64,000 nt of DNA, taken from assembly GCF_000176035.2 (NCBI RefSeq), contig NC_015675.1:5708001-5772000 (forward strand), in the 5' to 3' direction. Position numbers and translations under genes: made by a program. The stretch is from Mesorhizobium opportunistum WSM2075. GTDB taxonomy: Bacteria > Pseudomonadota > Alphaproteobacteria > Rhizobiales > Rhizobiaceae. Under the pieces are notes generated by a model, which saw only the letters and a list, made by a program, of their open reading frames with translations, ran no database searches and was not told where the DNA came from. Of this stretch, positions 63,481-64,000 are shown piece by piece; the first letter of the stretch is position 1; every line of letters begins with the position of its first letter.

Positions 63481-64000
63481 TCAGGCGGAAATCAGCGCCT
63501 TGCCGGCAATGGCGAGACTTTCGGCACCGTCGATAACGCGCTCTTTCAGCGCGTGCGCCTCGCCAAGGAGATTTTCGGCGAAGAAGCGGCAAAGCGATAT
63601 ACGGCCCTGATCGGCCAGAGCGCCCCGCGCCAGGAAGGCGCCGCCGGCGGCCAACGAGATCAGCCTGAGATACGGCGTGGCGCCCGCCAGCGCCTGCTCC
63701 GACCGGCCGTCCGCTGACAGTTCTTGCAGGAAGCGGGTCGCTTGCGTCAGGTCGTCGAGTGCCGCGTCGAGAGCATCGGCGGTGCGGCCGAACCCCTGCA
63801 GGTTGGAGGTGCGCACGGCACTGGCGACCACGGCCAGTTCGCCGATGAAGCCATGGACATGCTCGCCGCCGCCGAGCGGCAGCTTGCGGGCAACCAGATC
63901 GATCGCCTGGATGCCGTTGGTGCCCTCATAGATCGGCGCTATGCGCGCGTCGCGATAGAGGGCAGCCGCGCCAGTCTCCTCGATGAAACCCATGCCGCCA
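63481..64000 (-). CDS. Acyl-CoA dehydrogenase, C-terminal part (runs off the right edge)
   Basis: An open frame entering from the right edge. The visible end includes GFIEETGAAALYRDARIAPIYEGTNGIQAIDLVARKLPL, the conserved motif around the flavin and the catalytic region of acyl-CoA dehydrogenases, followed by the C-terminal domain of the type seen in the FadE-like, acetyl-CoA dehydrogenase-like group (LRLISLAAGGAFLARGAL). The start lies outside the window, so the ATG at 63993 is internal. Neighbour of the enoyl-CoA hydratase. Confidence 0.9.
   Translation of the reverse strand, partial: GGMGFIEETGAAALYRDARIAPIYEGTNGIQAIDLVARKLPLGGGEHVHGFIGELAVVASAVRTSNLQGFGRTADALDAALDDLTQATRFLQELSADGRSEQALAGATPYLRLISLAAGGAFLARGALADQGRISLCRFFAENLLGEAHALKERVIDGAESLAIAGKALISA

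Overview
The window is a GC-rich alphaproteobacterial chromosome segment, most likely Rhizobiales and Mesorhizobium-like. Supporting signs are a CcrM-type GANTC methyltransferase next to mutY, a split coxBA / ctaB-ctaG-coxC cluster, BluB under a cobalamin riboswitch, an IalB-family protein, DUF1344 and DUF2277 proteins, and short intergenic repeats typical of rhizobia. The genus is inferred from gene content and style; no database search was possible.

Layout. 1-4521 (minus): an accessory type I secretion locus, with a HlyB-type ABC exporter, a HlyD-type adaptor, and two low-GC unknown genes downstream, one running off the left edge. 4522-5340: mostly non-coding, with possible gene debris. 5341-7431: a fused family-25 glycosyltransferase / O-antigen-ligase-like membrane protein. 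7438-17052: housekeeping genes (smc, DsbA-like lipoprotein, DUF721/DciA-like, mutY, HAD hydrolase, ccrM, HAD hydrolase, lipoprotein). 17182-26190: thrC, M16 peptidase, GNAT acetyltransferase, a large GGDEF-EAL protein, AlgH family, a stand-alone DsbD-N-like protein, peroxiredoxin and DUF2938. 26195-26777: a ParDE toxin-antitoxin pair. 26901-37159 (minus): a long run with histidine phosphatase, rnhA, thrB, ispH, SURF1, DUF983, an L,D-transpeptidase, coxC, ctaG, a 54-residue CoxF-like protein, ctaB, coxA and coxB, i.e. aa3 oxidase structural and assembly genes followed by threonine, isoprenoid and RNase H genes. 37536-41218: IalB-family protein, tldD, a VapBC-type pair and a transglutaminase-like cysteine peptidase. 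41292-46163: a large caspase-fold protein lacking its catalytic cysteine, then two RNA methyltransferases. 46164-46939 is AT-richer and holds one plausible small membrane-protein gene. 46940-51975: small exported protein, dxs, pirin, DUF2277, xseB and a histone-deacetylase-like amidohydrolase. 52108-53218: cobalamin riboswitch and bluB. 53071-54054: membrane protein. 54144-56097: a divergent TetR/MFS pair with three near-identical palindromic operators. 56148-64000: ribB with a degenerate RibA-like tail, aroC, DUF1344, histidine phosphatase, fabI, a CbpA-type DnaJ protein, a surface-antigen-like protein, pdxH, enoyl-CoA hydratase, and the end of an acyl-CoA dehydrogenase.

Most of the window is core metabolism. 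The unusual material is: the caspase-fold protein (His kept, Cys replaced by Ala, polyproline and tandem-repeat tail); the type I exporter with unknown neighbours at the window edge; the GGDEF-EAL protein with an AGDQF motif; the RibB protein whose GTP cyclohydrolase II half has lost its zinc ligands; the glycosyltransferase-ligase fusion; the triple TetR operator; and the BluB C-terminal extension antisense to its convergent neighbour. No tRNA, rRNA, CRISPR array or intact insertion sequence was recognised.
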